Shown: positions 24,722 to 34,259, counted from the stretch's first letter. The stretch: DNA of 64,000 bases from CBINFS01 sp966250015 (GCA_966250015.1 CBINFS010000008.1:62001-126000), one strand, 5' to 3'. The notes: a model not told the origin generated them from the sequence alone. A program made the numbers and translations.

Positions 24722-26137
24722 TCAGCCCGCTTCTGCTACGCCACGTCGTGCAATCAGATCTTCTTCGATCTGCAAGAGGGTCTTGTCGTCGAGCGGATAG
24801 AAGTAAAATGCAACCAGCATCAAAATACCGGCAACAGCCGGAATGACGCTGATCAACAACCGGATGCCCAGAATCGTCTCGGGGGACTGGGCGACGGTCA
24901 TGCCCGCCACGCCCGCATAACCGAAGAGCGCCAGGATCCATCCGTTCAGCGCCCCTCCAACGCCCGAGCCAAACTTCATGGAGATCGTGCCCGCCGAATA
25001 GACGAGCCCGGTTGCACGCCGCTTGTTTATCCACTCGGAATAGTCCGCCGAGTCAGCCAGCATGGCAAAGAACAGGGTCACGATTGGGCCGGTAGCAAAT
25101 TCGGTTATGGTGCTCAAAACGAAGATGGGCACGATTGCTTCGCGGCCTGGTAGATAAAGCAGTGCGCTCGAAACGGTGCCGAGGATGATCGAATACAGCA
25201 TCAGTCTCCGTTTCCCGAGACGTGCGGTCAGCTTCCCGGTGATTGCAGCACCCAACATAGCGCCGAGAAGCCCGACCGTCATAAAAGCGGCGGCAAGGCC
25301 ACGATTTTCGACGAAGTACACGAAATAGTAGAGCGTCGCACTCGCCTTGAGCGTCGTAAACGTGACGAAGAGAATCCCCAGGGCAAAGAGGATTATCCAG
25401 GGCCGATTCCTCATCAAATCCTTCAGGTCCTGCTTCAGAGCGGTGGTCATCACCTGCGGGTCCTGCACCCGCTCTCTGGTAAGCAAGAACGTCAAAACGA
25501 ACAGAATGACGCCGACCAGCGCAAAGACGGCCATCGTGACTTTGTATCCCAGCGCGTCCCCCTCTTCGCCAAACAATGAGACCAGCGACGGATTGTGCCC
25601 GAAATACTCGACGAGCGAGAGTGCAAATCCTTGCATGAAGAGACCGCCCATGAATGCGAAAACGAAGCGGTACGACGCCACACTCGCCCGTTCCGTTGGA
25701 TCCGGCGAAATTACGCCCAGGAGTGCATTGTACGGCACGTTGTTCATCGTATAGAGGACGATCAGGCCGCTGTAGGTCGCATAAGCCCAGATCAGTTTAC
25801 CGCTGTAGCTGAGGTCCGGAGCCCAGAATGTGAGGACGGACAAAATGCCGAACGGGATTGCAGTCCAGAGTATCCACGGGCGAAACTTCCCCCAACGGGT
25901 TCGGGTTCGGTCCGCGACGAAACCCATAGCAAGGTCGGTGATGCCATCCCAGAATCGACAGATTAAGAGCAACGTGCCAGACGCCGCAGCGGCAATCCCG
26001 AGCACATCCGTGTGAAAGAACGGGAGAAAGACGATGACGCCGCGCCAGACAAAGTTCGCCGCCGTGTCGCCAAGTGCGTAGCCGATCTTTTCCTTGATCG
26101 ACAGGTATTTTCTGGTACTTGCCGTTATTGTGGCCAT
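24722..26137 (-). CDS. GPH-family sugar:cation symporter (MFS)
   Basis: 471-residue inner-membrane carrier with twelve helices, of the glycoside-pentoside-hexuronide (melibiose-type) family. Signatures: KIGYALGDTAANFVWRG at the N-terminus, FWDGITDLAMGFVADRTRTRWGKFRPWILW (the Asp pair binds cation and sugar), and YNALLGVISPDPTERASVASYRF. It follows the GH1 beta-glucosidase by about 50 bp on the same strand and probably imports the disaccharide or glycoside that enzyme splits. Exact substrate unknown. Confidence 0.93.
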   Translation of the reverse strand: MATITASTRKYLSIKEKIGYALGDTAANFVWRGVIVFLPFFHTDVLGIAAAASGTLLLICRFWDGITDLAMGFVADRTRTRWGKFRPWILWTAIPFGILSVLTFWAPDLSYSGKLIWAYATYSGLIVLYTMNNVPYNALLGVISPDPTERASVASYRFVFAFMGGLFMQGFALSLVEYFGHNPSLVSLFGEEGDALGYKVTMAVFALVGVILFVLTFLLTRERVQDPQVMTTALKQDLKDLMRNRPWIILFALGILFVTFTTLKASATLYYFVYFVENRGLAAAFMTVGLLGAMLGAAITGKLTARLGKRRLMLYSIILGTVSSALLYLPGREAIVPIFVLSTITEFATGPIVTLFFAMLADSADYSEWINKRRATGLVYSAGTISMKFGSGVGGALNGWILALFGYAGVAGMTVAQSPETILGIRLLISVIPAVAGILMLVAFYFYPLDDKTLLQIEEDLIARRGVAEAG

Positions 26138-26190
26138 GTGTTAGCTCTCGTTTTTGATGTGCTTGTCGAAAAGCCGCAAAAAATAGAGAA

Positions 26191-27576
26191 TCACTCGTCA
26201 GGCAGCCCGTTTGCCTTGATCACTCGTGCATACCACTCGGCTGAATCCTTGGGTATACGTTCAAGCGTCTTGAAGTCGACGTAGTGGACCCCGAACCGCC
26301 TCGAGTAGCCCAGCGCCCACTCGAAATTGTCCATGAACGACCACAGGAAATAGCCGGTAAGGTTGACCCCGTTTGCTATCGCCGTGTGGCACTCCTCGAG
26401 GTAGCCTTTCAGAAAGTCTATTCGTTCCGAGTCGTGTATACGCCCGTTGACGGGTACGTCGTCGAAGGCGCAGCCGTTTTCCGTAATGATGATTTCAGGG
26501 TGATCGTACCGTCGGTCGATCCACTCGAGCAGCTTGCGCAGACCCCAGGGTACGATGTTCCATCCCATCACCGTTTGCTTCCACGCCGGGTCGTTTGTAA
26601 GCCTGACTCCCTGATCCTCTGAGATACCACCGTTTCCGTAGACGTCAACTTCGACCTCCTCGTCCCCAGCCTCCGAGGCATACATCGTGGTGTAGTGATT
26701 CAGACCACAGAAGTCACTGGAACCACGGATCAAAGCCAAATCCTCCGGCTCAAACCTGGGCAGGCGCTCTTTTACCCTTTCCCGCATCGATGCCGGGTAA
26801 TCTCCCAGGTAAATCGGATCGGCAAACCACCCGAGGAAGAATTCGAGCGCCCGTTCGGCGGCATCCCGATCCTCTTTCGAATCCGTCAGGGGCTCACGCC
26901 AGTCACAGTTGTTGGTTATGCCGATCCGTCCGCCCTGCCCCCCGAATTTGTTGCGATACAAATCCACCGCGTAGGCGTGGGCTCGGATGAGATTGTGCGC
27001 GGCCAGATAGGGTTCTGAATTCGAAATCCTGCCGGGTGCAAAGACTCCCTGGCCATATCCCAGGATTGCCACTACCCACGGTTCATTCAGCGTAATCCAG
27101 TTTTTGACCCGGTCTCCGAAGTTTGCGAAGCACACTTCCGCGTAATCCCGGAAGAAGTCGGCAATCCGGGGATTCAGCCAGCCGTCAAACTCAAGCTGAA
27201 GGGCGAGCGGAAGGTCCCAATGATAGAGCGTGGCAAACGGCGTGATGTTGTGCTCGAGAAGCGCGTCGATGAGCTCGGAGTAGAACCGAATGCCTTCCTG
27301 ATTGGCAGTGCCGTACCCCGCCGGCAAAATTCTAGGCCACGAAATGGAGAAGCGGTAGGCATTGACACCCATCCTGGCCAACAGCTCGACGTCTTCGCGA
27401 AACCGGTGGTAGTGGTCGCAGGCAACGTCGCCCGTATCGCCATTCCGCACCTTGCCGGGAATGTGGCAGAAGGCATCCCAGATCGAATGCCCCTTTCCAC
27501 CTTCAAGCCAAGCACCCTCGATCTGGTAGCTCGACGTCGCTGTGCCCCACGTAAAACCCTCGGGAAATGTCTTCAT
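26191..27576 (-). CDS. GH1 beta-glucosidase
   Basis: 461 residues, the usual size for family 1. It hydrolyses beta-glucosides, galactosides or fucosides by a retaining mechanism. The N-terminal signature FPEGFTWGTATSSYQIEGAW is complete. Acid/base Glu165 is in TLNEP and nucleophile Glu366 in ITENG. The subsite -1 residues QIEGAW, YHWDLP and the Trp cluster SWPRILP and FLWSFMDNFEW are present. No signal peptide, so it is cytoplasmic and acts on sugars brought in by the GPH carrier encoded just downstream. The two genes look like one operon. Confidence 0.96.
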   Translation of the reverse strand: MKTFPEGFTWGTATSSYQIEGAWLEGGKGHSIWDAFCHIPGKVRNGDTGDVACDHYHRFREDVELLARMGVNAYRFSISWPRILPAGYGTANQEGIRFYSELIDALLEHNITPFATLYHWDLPLALQLEFDGWLNPRIADFFRDYAEVCFANFGDRVKNWITLNEPWVVAILGYGQGVFAPGRISNSEPYLAAHNLIRAHAYAVDLYRNKFGGQGGRIGITNNCDWREPLTDSKEDRDAAERALEFFLGWFADPIYLGDYPASMRERVKERLPRFEPEDLALIRGSSDFCGLNHYTTMYASEAGDEEVEVDVYGNGGISEDQGVRLTNDPAWKQTVMGWNIVPWGLRKLLEWIDRRYDHPEIIITENGCAFDDVPVNGRIHDSERIDFLKGYLEECHTAIANGVNLTGYFLWSFMDNFEWALGYSRRFGVHYVDFKTLERIPKDSAEWYARVIKANGLPDE

Positions 27577-27680
27577 GGACTGATCGGTTTGATGTGTACA
27601 TTCCGCTATCAGCCCGCTGGAAGCGGTTCTAGGAAGATAGAACGTTACACCGACCAGGATTCATGAAGAATACTGGAATG

Positions 27681-28019
27681 CTACTCTCGCAGCATGATGA
27701 GAAGCATTTTGAAATCATCAACCGCTAAAACGGCGTGCGGAACCGAAGCTGGAAGCGTCAGGATTTCTCCCGGGGCAAGGTCGAATGGCTGCCCGGCAAT
27801 CTCGATCCGCCCTGTCCCCTCGACACCGTAGACCAGCGCCTCGAATGGACTCGTATGCTCGCTGAGCCCCTCCCCTTTTCCGAATGAAAACAGGGTCACG
27901 TTGCCGCTTTTTTTCTTCGCCAGAACCCGGCTGACAACCGATCCTTCCTGAACCGCAATCATGTCACTGAGCTTCCGGGGACCGGACGGCTTTGTGCTGT
28001 TTTGCTCTGCCTTCGCCAT
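27681..28019 (-). CDS. Small cupin-domain protein
   Basis: 112 residues with one cupin domain: SEHTSPFEALVYGVEGTGRIEIAGQPFDLAPGEILTLPASVPHAV. The two cupin motifs are present with His and Glu ligand candidates, so a metal may be bound. No signal peptide. It follows PCuAC by 20 bp on the same strand, as the last gene of the SCO-PCuAC-cupin run. Function unknown; sensing or storing a metal or small ligand is possible. Confidence 0.8.
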   Translation of the reverse strand: MAKAEQNSTKPSGPRKLSDMIAVQEGSVVSRVLAKKKSGNVTLFSFGKGEGLSEHTSPFEALVYGVEGTGRIEIAGQPFDLAPGEILTLPASVPHAVLAVDDFKMLLIMLRE

Positions 28020-28039
28020 GTATCGTTTTGTTTATTGCC

Positions 28040-28522
28040 TTACGGTTCTCTCACCTCTACGCGAGCGCTAAGAGAGCCAGCTCGCTCAAAAATCAGGGTA
28101 ATCGAAAACGTGTCAGAAGGCGCGAGCGGTCGGTTCACGCCTTCTAACATGATGTGGTATCCGCCAGGTTGAAGGTGTACCTCTCCTCTTCCAGGAATAT
28201 CGATCCCTTCGACCCTGGACATTCGCATCACGCCGGCTTCCTCACGGCTTTCGTGGATTTCTACCGACCGGGCAACGTCGGTGGTCGCCCGAATGAGGCG
28301 TTCCGGCTCAGAGCCGGTATTCTTCAACCTCAAATAAATGGCGGATGGACCATATTCCCCTGCCCCTGCGCTGTCGCCCGCTTGTTGATCGCTCCCACGC
28401 ATGGTTGGGCGCGCCCAGGCATCGAGTACCTGCATTCCACCTGCCTCGGTTTCCGAAGTCTGGCACCCAACGACAAGAGCCAGACACAGTAAAAACAGAC
28501 CCAGGATTAAGGGTTTATACAT
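28040..28522 (-). CDS. PCuAC periplasmic copper(I) chaperone lipoprotein
   Basis: 160 residues. Lipobox VVGC at about 17-20. The mature domain is DUF461/PCuAC: AWARPTMRG, SAIYLRLKNTG, the copper ligand region VEIHESREEAGVMRM, and HLQPGGYHIML, which together give the family's H-M-H-M copper(I) set. PCuAC hands copper to the CuA centre of cytochrome oxidase together with SCO, which is encoded 4 bp upstream. Between the two conserved halves is a GS-rich insert. Strong functional assignment from motif plus neighbour. Confidence 0.92.
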   Translation of the reverse strand: MYKPLILGLFLLCLALVVGCQTSETEAGGMQVLDAWARPTMRGSDQQAGDSAGAGEYGPSAIYLRLKNTGSEPERLIRATTDVARSVEIHESREEAGVMRMSRVEGIDIPGRGEVHLQPGGYHIMLEGVNRPLAPSDTFSITLIFERAGSLSARVEVREP

Positions 28523-28526
28523 GAAC

Positions 28527-29138
28527 CTATAGAAGACGCCTTAGATCGGATGCCATCTCCTCTGGAGTCGTCCCAAACGACCAGAGCAAGCGCGTTCGGC
28601 CTTCCCGATCGAGCACGCTGACGGTCGCCGTGTGGTCGACGAGATATCCACCATCCGAGGTGCTATCTGCTCTGGCATAGTAGATGCCGTACCGGGAAGC
28701 AACTTCAGCGATCTGCTCCAGAGTTCCGGAGAGACCGACGAAGCTGGGGTTGAATCCTGAGACGTACTGGCTGACCCGGTCGGGCGTATCACGTTCCGGA
28801 TCGATCGCCACCATGATCACCTGCACGCTCTCAGCCTCGTCGCCCAGCAGTTGGAGCGCCTTTTTCAGGCTGGCAAGGGTAGTTGGGCATACGTCCGGAC
28901 AGGACGTGTACCCAAAAAAGAGTACGACGATCTTACCTTGAAAATCACTTCTCTTTACCGGACCGTTGGCGCCGGACAACTCGAAATCTTGAACTGCGAG
29001 CGGAGGGTCCAGCAAGGTGCCGGCGAACCGTGCTTCACTCGCCTGATGCAGCACGAAGTTCGCCGAGACAAATAGAATGATGGAGACGAAGAGGATTGCA
29101 ACCAGTGCAATAAATAGCTTCCGCGGAATCCCAAACAT
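28527..29138 (-). CDS. SCO1/SenC copper chaperone
   Basis: 203 residues with one N-terminal membrane anchor (about 8-30) and a periplasmic thioredoxin fold. Copper ligands Cys80 and Cys84 are in TSCPDVCP, His169 in VDHTA. It delivers copper to, or reduces cysteines in, the CuA site of cytochrome c oxidase. It lies 4 bp before PCuAC, its known working partner. It is a simpler relative of the CusF-SCO fusion at 22976. The oxidase itself is not in the window. Confidence 0.94.
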   Translation of the reverse strand: MFGIPRKLFIALVAILFVSIILFVSANFVLHQASEARFAGTLLDPPLAVQDFELSGANGPVKRSDFQGKIVVLFFGYTSCPDVCPTTLASLKKALQLLGDEAESVQVIMVAIDPERDTPDRVSQYVSGFNPSFVGLSGTLEQIAEVASRYGIYYARADSTSDGGYLVDHTATVSVLDREGRTRLLWSFGTTPEEMASDLRRLL

Positions 29139-29345
29139 GCCGTGCCGTCGGCTTATACTCGATATATTGATCGTATCCGGAGTAACCTAACGCCGCTTTC
29201 TTCTACCCGGTTGCCACACATCGATACGAATGACCCCGACGGTTTGCCGCCGGGGCCGATCTTCCATTTCTATTAGCGCAGAATGAGAAAAGGGGCAGCG
29301 AGAATCCCGATGCCACTTAGAGACGCCCGAAATGTCCTGCTATCG

Positions 29346-29732
29346 TCAGGCTGCCCGTAATGCCCACGAGATGCAGTAGCCGCCGGGTGATACCGGTCCT
29401 GCAAATAGCTGGCACCCTCCACAGACCGATCCTGCCTCGGGCTGGTTGTAGAATTGACAGTTGCTACACACCTCATTCGGATTCGGTGAAACGTCTACAT
29501 AATCGAGCGACTCGCGAACCTGAAGGTCCTGCTCAGTAAGGCCTGAGTAGTCCGAGCACGCACCGGCCTGACCGTTGGCAGATTGTGCCGAATCGGTCTG
29601 CTCGCCGCCGCAGGCAGCAATCAACCCGGAAATGCCCACACCGGCCACGATCTGCCCGATGAAGGTTCGGCGAGAAACTGTCGACTTTTCTCCCATACGT
29701 TCAGACTTCGTTTTTATGGAATCCATTTTCAT
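29346..29732 (-). CDS. High-potential iron-sulfur protein (HiPIP), Tat-exported
   Basis: 128 residues. A Tat signal (SRRTFIGQIVAGVG then a hydrophobic stretch ending near LIAAC) is followed by a short linker and a C-terminal HiPIP domain. The four cluster cysteines are in VCSNCQFYNQPEAGSVCGG and GGYCISW, with the usual C-x2-C spacing and the following CQLF and aromatic residues. The AAC just before the linker may also be a lipobox. HiPIP carries electrons at high potential in the periplasm, here possibly to an oxidase or to NirK. ATG 29732 has no clear ribosome site; an internal ATG at 29696 is an alternative. Confidence 0.9.
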   Translation of the reverse strand: MKMDSIKTKSERMGEKSTVSRRTFIGQIVAGVGISGLIAACGGEQTDSAQSANGQAGACSDYSGLTEQDLQVRESLDYVDVSPNPNEVCSNCQFYNQPEAGSVCGGCQLFAGPVSPGGYCISWALRAA

Positions 29733-30100
29733 TGGTCGTGTGTGAAGGTGAATGAGAATAGTCTAGGTCAGGAAATCAGGATATTTAATCCAAAAAACCA
29801 CGGAAGGTCCGCCCTCCTCCTGAAACCTGTTGGCCCTGAATATAACGAAGATTAGACGAAGAAGACCAAACTAAGATGCCGCCTCTCGACACTTGTAGAC
29901 GTTTCTTTACCTGTTGCGGACTATTTTGTCTTAAAATTCTTATTTGGGTAAGGACAGGTCAATAGGGTAGGTTCAGCGTCCACAGCATGAGAAAATCGAG
30001 ACCTTCTATAGCAGGTATCCCACACGTCTTCCCTTTTGCGTACACTACGGCGTTGTTTTGACGGTCGAATTCGGCCGGTTAGAAACGTTACGCCCTGAAT
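29733..30100. other. 368-bp divergent intergenic region
   Basis: Lies between the HiPIP gene (leftward) and the ion transporter gene (rightward). It must contain both promoters. I see no inverted repeat or gene of note. A TTGACG at 30058-30063 followed by TTAGAA after 15 bp is a weak promoter candidate. Confidence 0.4.
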
Positions 30101-31324
30101 ATGTTCACATCCTTGTTCAGCCTTTTTGTCATTGTTGTTACGATTGCCGGCATTGCAGCCGGCAGGTACCCTCATCTTCGAATGAACAGGGCGACCATAG
30201 CCCTCGTTGGCGCCGCCACACTGGCTGCAATTGGGGCTATATCGTCAGAACAAGCATACGAAGCACTCGACCTGGGGACGTTGATGCTATTGCTTGCCAT
30301 GATGATCATCAATGCCAACCTTCGGATTGCAGGCTTCTTCGGGTTGGTCGCGGAACGGATCTTACCGAGAGCGCGCTCTCCCCGGTTACTCCTCTTGATG
30401 GTGATGGTGTCGGCAGGATTGCTCTCGGCGCTGTTCCTGAACGATACCATCGTGCTGGTTTTTACGCCGCTTCTGCTTGAGATCGTTCTGGCGCTCGGAC
30501 GAAACCCGATCCCCTATCTCATGGGACTGGCCACGGCAGCCAACATCGGCTCAGCCGGTGCGATAACTGGAAACCCTCAGAACATGCTCATTGGCGCCTC
30601 ATCGGGCATCCCGTATCTCAAGTTCTCGATGTATCTGATGCCCGTTGCCATCATCGGCCTTTTGTGTGCCTGGGGTATTTTGATCCTGGTGTACCGGAAA
30701 GAATTCACGAAGGTCTTCGACACCTTCGTCCCTCACCGAGAAGTCCGGATATACCGACCGTTACTGTTGAAGAGCGCCATTTCCGTTATGGTTTTGCTTA
30801 CCCTTTTCGTAGCGGGTGTCGAGGTGCCGCTTGCCGCCATCATCGCTGCCTCGCTGTTGCTGGTCACGCGTCGGCTTCGCCCTGAGCGCGTGTTCAACGA
30901 AATCGACTGGTCGCTCCTCGTCCTATTCTCCGGACTTTTTGTGGTCACTGCCGCCATTGAGACGAGCGGATGGGGGGATTCGCTCTTCGGTCTCTTGCTT
31001 CCGCTCATGGATGCAGGGGTGCTCTCTATAACGGTCGTTACGGCTGCATTGAGCAACATTATTTCTAACGTACCGGCCATTTTGCTTTTCCGCCCGTTGG
31101 TACAGCAGTTTTCCAATCCCGAGCAGGTATGGCTGATACTCGCCATGGCCTCAACGTTTGCCGGAAATCTCACACTGCTCGGTTCGATCGCCAACCTCAT
31201 CGTCGCCGAGACGGCCAGGCGCCGAAGGGTTACGCTTTCCTTTACGGAGTATTTGAAAGCCGGCGTTCCGATTACCCTGCTGACGCTCCTGATAGGCGTC
31301 GTGTGGTTCACCCTGCTTTTCTGA
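30101..31324 (+). CDS. ArsB/NhaD/SLC13-type ion transporter (YbiR-like)
   Basis: 407-residue inner-membrane protein with about eleven helices. It has the duplicated ion-transporter superfamily pattern: SAGLLSALFLNDTIVLVFTPLLLEIV and ATAANIGSAGAITGNPQNMLIG in the first half, and LSNIISNVPAILLFRPLV and ASTFAGNLTLLGSIANLIVAE in the second. The NDT and SNVPA loops and GNPQN / GSIAN segments form the substrate site in this superfamily. Substrate could be an anion, a carboxylate or sodium/proton. It stands alone between HiPIP and transketolase. Confidence 0.88.
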   Translation: MFTSLFSLFVIVVTIAGIAAGRYPHLRMNRATIALVGAATLAAIGAISSEQAYEALDLGTLMLLLAMMIINANLRIAGFFGLVAERILPRARSPRLLLLMVMVSAGLLSALFLNDTIVLVFTPLLLEIVLALGRNPIPYLMGLATAANIGSAGAITGNPQNMLIGASSGIPYLKFSMYLMPVAIIGLLCAWGILILVYRKEFTKVFDTFVPHREVRIYRPLLLKSAISVMVLLTLFVAGVEVPLAAIIAASLLLVTRRLRPERVFNEIDWSLLVLFSGLFVVTAAIETSGWGDSLFGLLLPLMDAGVLSITVVTAALSNIISNVPAILLFRPLVQQFSNPEQVWLILAMASTFAGNLTLLGSIANLIVAETARRRRVTLSFTEYLKAGVPITLLTLLIGVVWFTLLF

Positions 31325-31460
31325 GATCCACCCCTGACGTCACCACATCGATACACCCCAAGCTTGTGATTGCCTGGGACTTATCATAGTATCGCGAGAT
31401 ACACAAAAGATCTGTGCGTGCGGCAACACGGAGCACACTTCCATTTTTCGCATCATCGCA

Positions 31461-33425
31461 ATGTCATACGAAAAGGCAATCCACGCAAAGGCGATCGAGC
31501 TGGGCAAGCTCGCCGTTGAAATGACGACGGCAGCAGGCAGCGGCCATCCTTCCTCCTCCCTTTCTTTGGCTCACCTCGTTACGGTGCTGATGTACGATCA
31601 GATGAAATGGGATCCTGAGGATCCGTGGAATGAAGCAGCCGACCGTCTGGTCCTGAGTGAGGGACATGCCGTGCCCATTGTGTATGCCGCGTATTGCGAT
31701 CTCGGAGGTGTCGTCGGTAAAAGTCCGGACGAGGCGCGGCCTTTGACGCGCGAAGATGCGCTGTTGCTTCGGGCAATCGAAAGCCCGCTCGACGGGCATC
31801 CCAATCCTAGACTTGGTTTTCCATTTTTTGACGCCGCAACGGGTTCTCTGGGCCAGGGGCTTAGCTCAGCTGCCGGACTCGGACTGGCTGCCAGGCTAAA
31901 CGGCACCAAAAGAAACGTCTATTGCCTGATTGGTGATGGTGAATCGCGGGAAGGGCAGATCTACGAAGCCCTCGACTTCATCGTAGACAACGCGCTGGTC
32001 AACGTAGTCCCGATTTTCAACTGCAACGCGCTGGCGCAGAGCGACTGGGTAAGCCCCCAGCAGTCGCCGGACATCCTTGCGCGCAAGCTCGAAGCGTTCG
32101 GTTGTATCGTTCGTGTGATCGACGGGCACGATCCGCTTCAAATACGGAAAGCCTTCGACGAGCTGCCCGTCGTTCAAAACGGCCATCGCCCCCTGGCGAT
32201 CGTGGCGCGCACCGTTAAAGCGTGGGGAACACCCTCCGAGCAGGGCATGGGCAAGCACGGTACACCCGTCAAGCCCGACAAAATGCCAGGGGTTCTCGAA
32301 GAGCTCGACCAGATGGCTGCAAACCTGGTCGGTAACGAAAAACCGGAGGTTACACTGCCACGGATCAAAAGGCCTTCTGAACGCAGGTCAGAAGAAAGAG
32401 CGTTCTCAAGTGGGTATGAATTACCGTCGTTCGAGGAGGCACTGGTTCAACTTGGGTTCGACAACGTGATTTCCGAGGGGAAACCGTTTGCTACACGCAA
32501 AGCCTACGGTGTTGCGCTCTGTATGCTCGGAGCGGCCGATCCCCGTGTCGTTGCGCTGGACGGCGACGTTAAGAATTCGACCTACGCCGAGTGGTTTTTC
32601 GAGAGGTTTCCCAACCGGGCTGTCGAATGCCGTATTGCCGAACAGAACATGGTATCCGTCGCTCTCGGGATGGCCGCTTCCGGATTGATTCCATTCTGTA
32701 GCACCTTCGGGAAGTTTTTCGAACGTGCGTACGACCAGATCGAAATGGCGGTCATTTCTGGCGCCAACATCAAATTGACGGGAAGCCACGCCGGCGTGAC
32801 GCTTGCGGCGGACGGACCAAGCCAGATGGCGCTCTCCGACGTCGCATTTTTCCGCAGCCTTTCCCATGTATCCGATTACGACGGAAATCGGGCGGTCCAT
32901 TACTTCTTCCCCAGTGACGCCGTTAGCTGCTACCGCATTACGGCCCTGATGGCGGAGATTCAGGGCTGCTGTTATCAACGCACTATCCGTGCAGACCTCC
33001 CGCTACTTTACGATCCCGGTGACACCGATTTCAAAGCCGGTGGATTTCGAGTGCTAAGGGATGGAGGCGACCTCGTCCTCGTTTCCGCGGGGTACATGGT
33101 TCACGAAGCCTTGAAGCTGGCTGAAAGGCTGGAGCAGGAAGGAATACCTGCAACGGTCGTCGATGCATATTCCCTCCCGCTGGACACGGCCGGACTGCTC
33201 GATCTTGCCGTGCAGAGCGGCAAGCGTATCGTTACGATCGAAGACAACTATACCGGCGGGCTCGATGCGGAGCTATCGATCGCTGTAGCTGAGGCCGATT
33301 CGGGAGTGACGCTCACCCCGTTTGTCGTGGGCAACCTCCCCAAGAGCGGTCGGAAACCGTCGGACGTACTCGATTACGTTGGCCTTTCGCTCGATACGAT
33401 CCTGCACGGGGTATTGAACCAATAA
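31461..33425 (+). CDS. tkt: Transketolase
   Basis: 654 residues. Thiamine-diphosphate enzyme of the pentose phosphate pathway moving two-carbon units between sugar phosphates. N-terminal half: AGSGHPSSSLSLAHLV, LVLSEGHAVP, and the ThDP/metal motif GDGESREGQIYEALDFIVDN to NCNAL. C-terminal half: GDVKNSTYAEWFFERFP and the pyrimidine-domain Glu in CRIAEQNMVSVALGMA. A transketolase C-terminal domain follows. The linker between halves (about 290-320) is charged. Its sequence seems closer to the two-subunit (archaeal) type joined into one chain than to E. coli TktA, but this is an impression. A hairpin follows at 33471-33499. Confidence 0.94.
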   Translation: MSYEKAIHAKAIELGKLAVEMTTAAGSGHPSSSLSLAHLVTVLMYDQMKWDPEDPWNEAADRLVLSEGHAVPIVYAAYCDLGGVVGKSPDEARPLTREDALLLRAIESPLDGHPNPRLGFPFFDAATGSLGQGLSSAAGLGLAARLNGTKRNVYCLIGDGESREGQIYEALDFIVDNALVNVVPIFNCNALAQSDWVSPQQSPDILARKLEAFGCIVRVIDGHDPLQIRKAFDELPVVQNGHRPLAIVARTVKAWGTPSEQGMGKHGTPVKPDKMPGVLEELDQMAANLVGNEKPEVTLPRIKRPSERRSEERAFSSGYELPSFEEALVQLGFDNVISEGKPFATRKAYGVALCMLGAADPRVVALDGDVKNSTYAEWFFERFPNRAVECRIAEQNMVSVALGMAASGLIPFCSTFGKFFERAYDQIEMAVISGANIKLTGSHAGVTLAADGPSQMALSDVAFFRSLSHVSDYDGNRAVHYFFPSDAVSCYRITALMAEIQGCCYQRTIRADLPLLYDPGDTDFKAGGFRVLRDGGDLVLVSAGYMVHEALKLAERLEQEGIPATVVDAYSLPLDTAGLLDLAVQSGKRIVTIEDNYTGGLDAELSIAVAEADSGVTLTPFVVGNLPKSGRKPSDVLDYVGLSLDTILHGVLNQ

Positions 33426-33470
33426 GAACAACACTGCCGCTGATAACCAGTCTATCGCGCCATTCATACC

Positions 33471-33499
33471 CTCGACGTAGCGCCGCCGGTTACGTCGAG
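33471..33499 (+). terminator. Hairpin after transketolase
   Basis: Perfect 9-bp arms CTCGACGTA and TACGTCGAG with an 11-base GC-rich loop, 45 bp past the stop. A T-run appears only about 20 bp later (TTATTTTTT), so termination is likely but not certain. Confidence 0.5.
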
Positions 33500-33584
33500 C
33501 CGGCTTCCTTAGTACTTATTTTTTAAGTGATTTCGGGCTTTCATTCGTCCATTCACTACCAAATCATTATTTGTACTCATCTGG

Positions 33585-33616
33585 TAGTCATTCACAGGCC
33601 TTCGAGTACTAAAGGG
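33585..33616 (+). promoter_or_regulatory. ECF-type promoter-like element A (upstream of sigma gene)
   Basis: TAGTCATTC, then 12 bases, then GTACTAAAGGG. The same two words with the same spacing occur at 38138-38169 upstream of the Rieske gene. Reading TAGTCA and TACTAA as -35 and -10 gives a 16-bp spacer, suitable for an ECF sigma. It ends 67 bp before the sigma start codon, consistent with autoregulation. Confidence 0.6.
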
Positions 33617-33683
33617 ATGTGATTGAGATTAGAGGGGTTTAGAGAAAGCCGGGAGAGAGTGTGACGTCACCAACGTGCGTGGA

Positions 33684-34259
33684 ATGATATCCGGAGAGGA
33701 TTGGGATCTGATTTGTCGGAGGCTGAAGGAGTCAGATCGGCAGGCATTCGAACGCCTTTTCAGGTTGCAGCGCAACGACCTGCTGAAGTACGTGTATTCG
33801 ATAGTCCGAAATGCTACGGTATCCCACGATCTCGTTCAGGACGTCTTTGTGGCAATCTGGGAACTCAGACAAAGGTTGGACCCAGAGCAACCATTGAAGG
33901 CTTACCTTTACCGGATGGCAAGGAATAGAGCCTATCGATACTTACGCGACGAACGACTGCACGATCAGAAGCATCAGCTGATCTCCCGAGAGGCTGCCGG
34001 TGATCCCCCAGCCCCTAACGACATAGAACACCGGGTAGACGGCGCATTGCTCTCGACCTTATTGCAAACCTGGTTGTACGATCTACCCGCAAGGCAGCGG
34101 GAAGCACTCGTCCTTAGCCGTTTTCACAACCTCAGTCATCGGGAAATAGCCTCGGTGATGGGCCTTTCGTCTCGTACAGTAAACGTCCACATCATGCGAG
34201 CGCTCGAACGACTACAGAAACGAGCAGAATCGTTTGAACCTGCATTGACCAGACCATGA
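33684..34259 (+). CDS. ECF (FecI-type) RNA polymerase sigma factor
   Basis: 191 residues from the ATG at 33684 (a GTG 9 bp earlier is possible). Region 2 spans about 15-85 (FERLFRLQRNDLLKYVYSIVRN and HDLVQDVFVAIWELRQRL), the linker is acidic, and region 4 spans about 130-180 (LPARQREALVLSRFHNLSHREIASVMGLSSRTVNVHIMRALERLQ). Cytoplasmic; directs polymerase to its own regulon under control of the FecR gene that follows. Stop and FecR start overlap (ATGA), a coupling typical for sigma/anti-sigma pairs. The promoter-like element upstream is shared with the Rieske operon. Confidence 0.95.
   Translation: MISGEDWDLICRRLKESDRQAFERLFRLQRNDLLKYVYSIVRNATVSHDLVQDVFVAIWELRQRLDPEQPLKAYLYRMARNRAYRYLRDERLHDQKHQLISREAAGDPPAPNDIEHRVDGALLSTLLQTWLYDLPARQREALVLSRFHNLSHREIASVMGLSSRTVNVHIMRALERLQKRAESFEPALTRP

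Noticed and set aside
29230..29256. GC-rich imperfect hairpin between HiPIP and SCO genes
   Set aside because: One mismatch and no T-run on either side; too weak to call a terminator.
33509..33530. TTAGTACTTA near the transketolase end repeats a half of nirK dyad site 1
   Set aside because: The other half does not match the 10-4-10 layout; most likely chance in AT-rich sequence.
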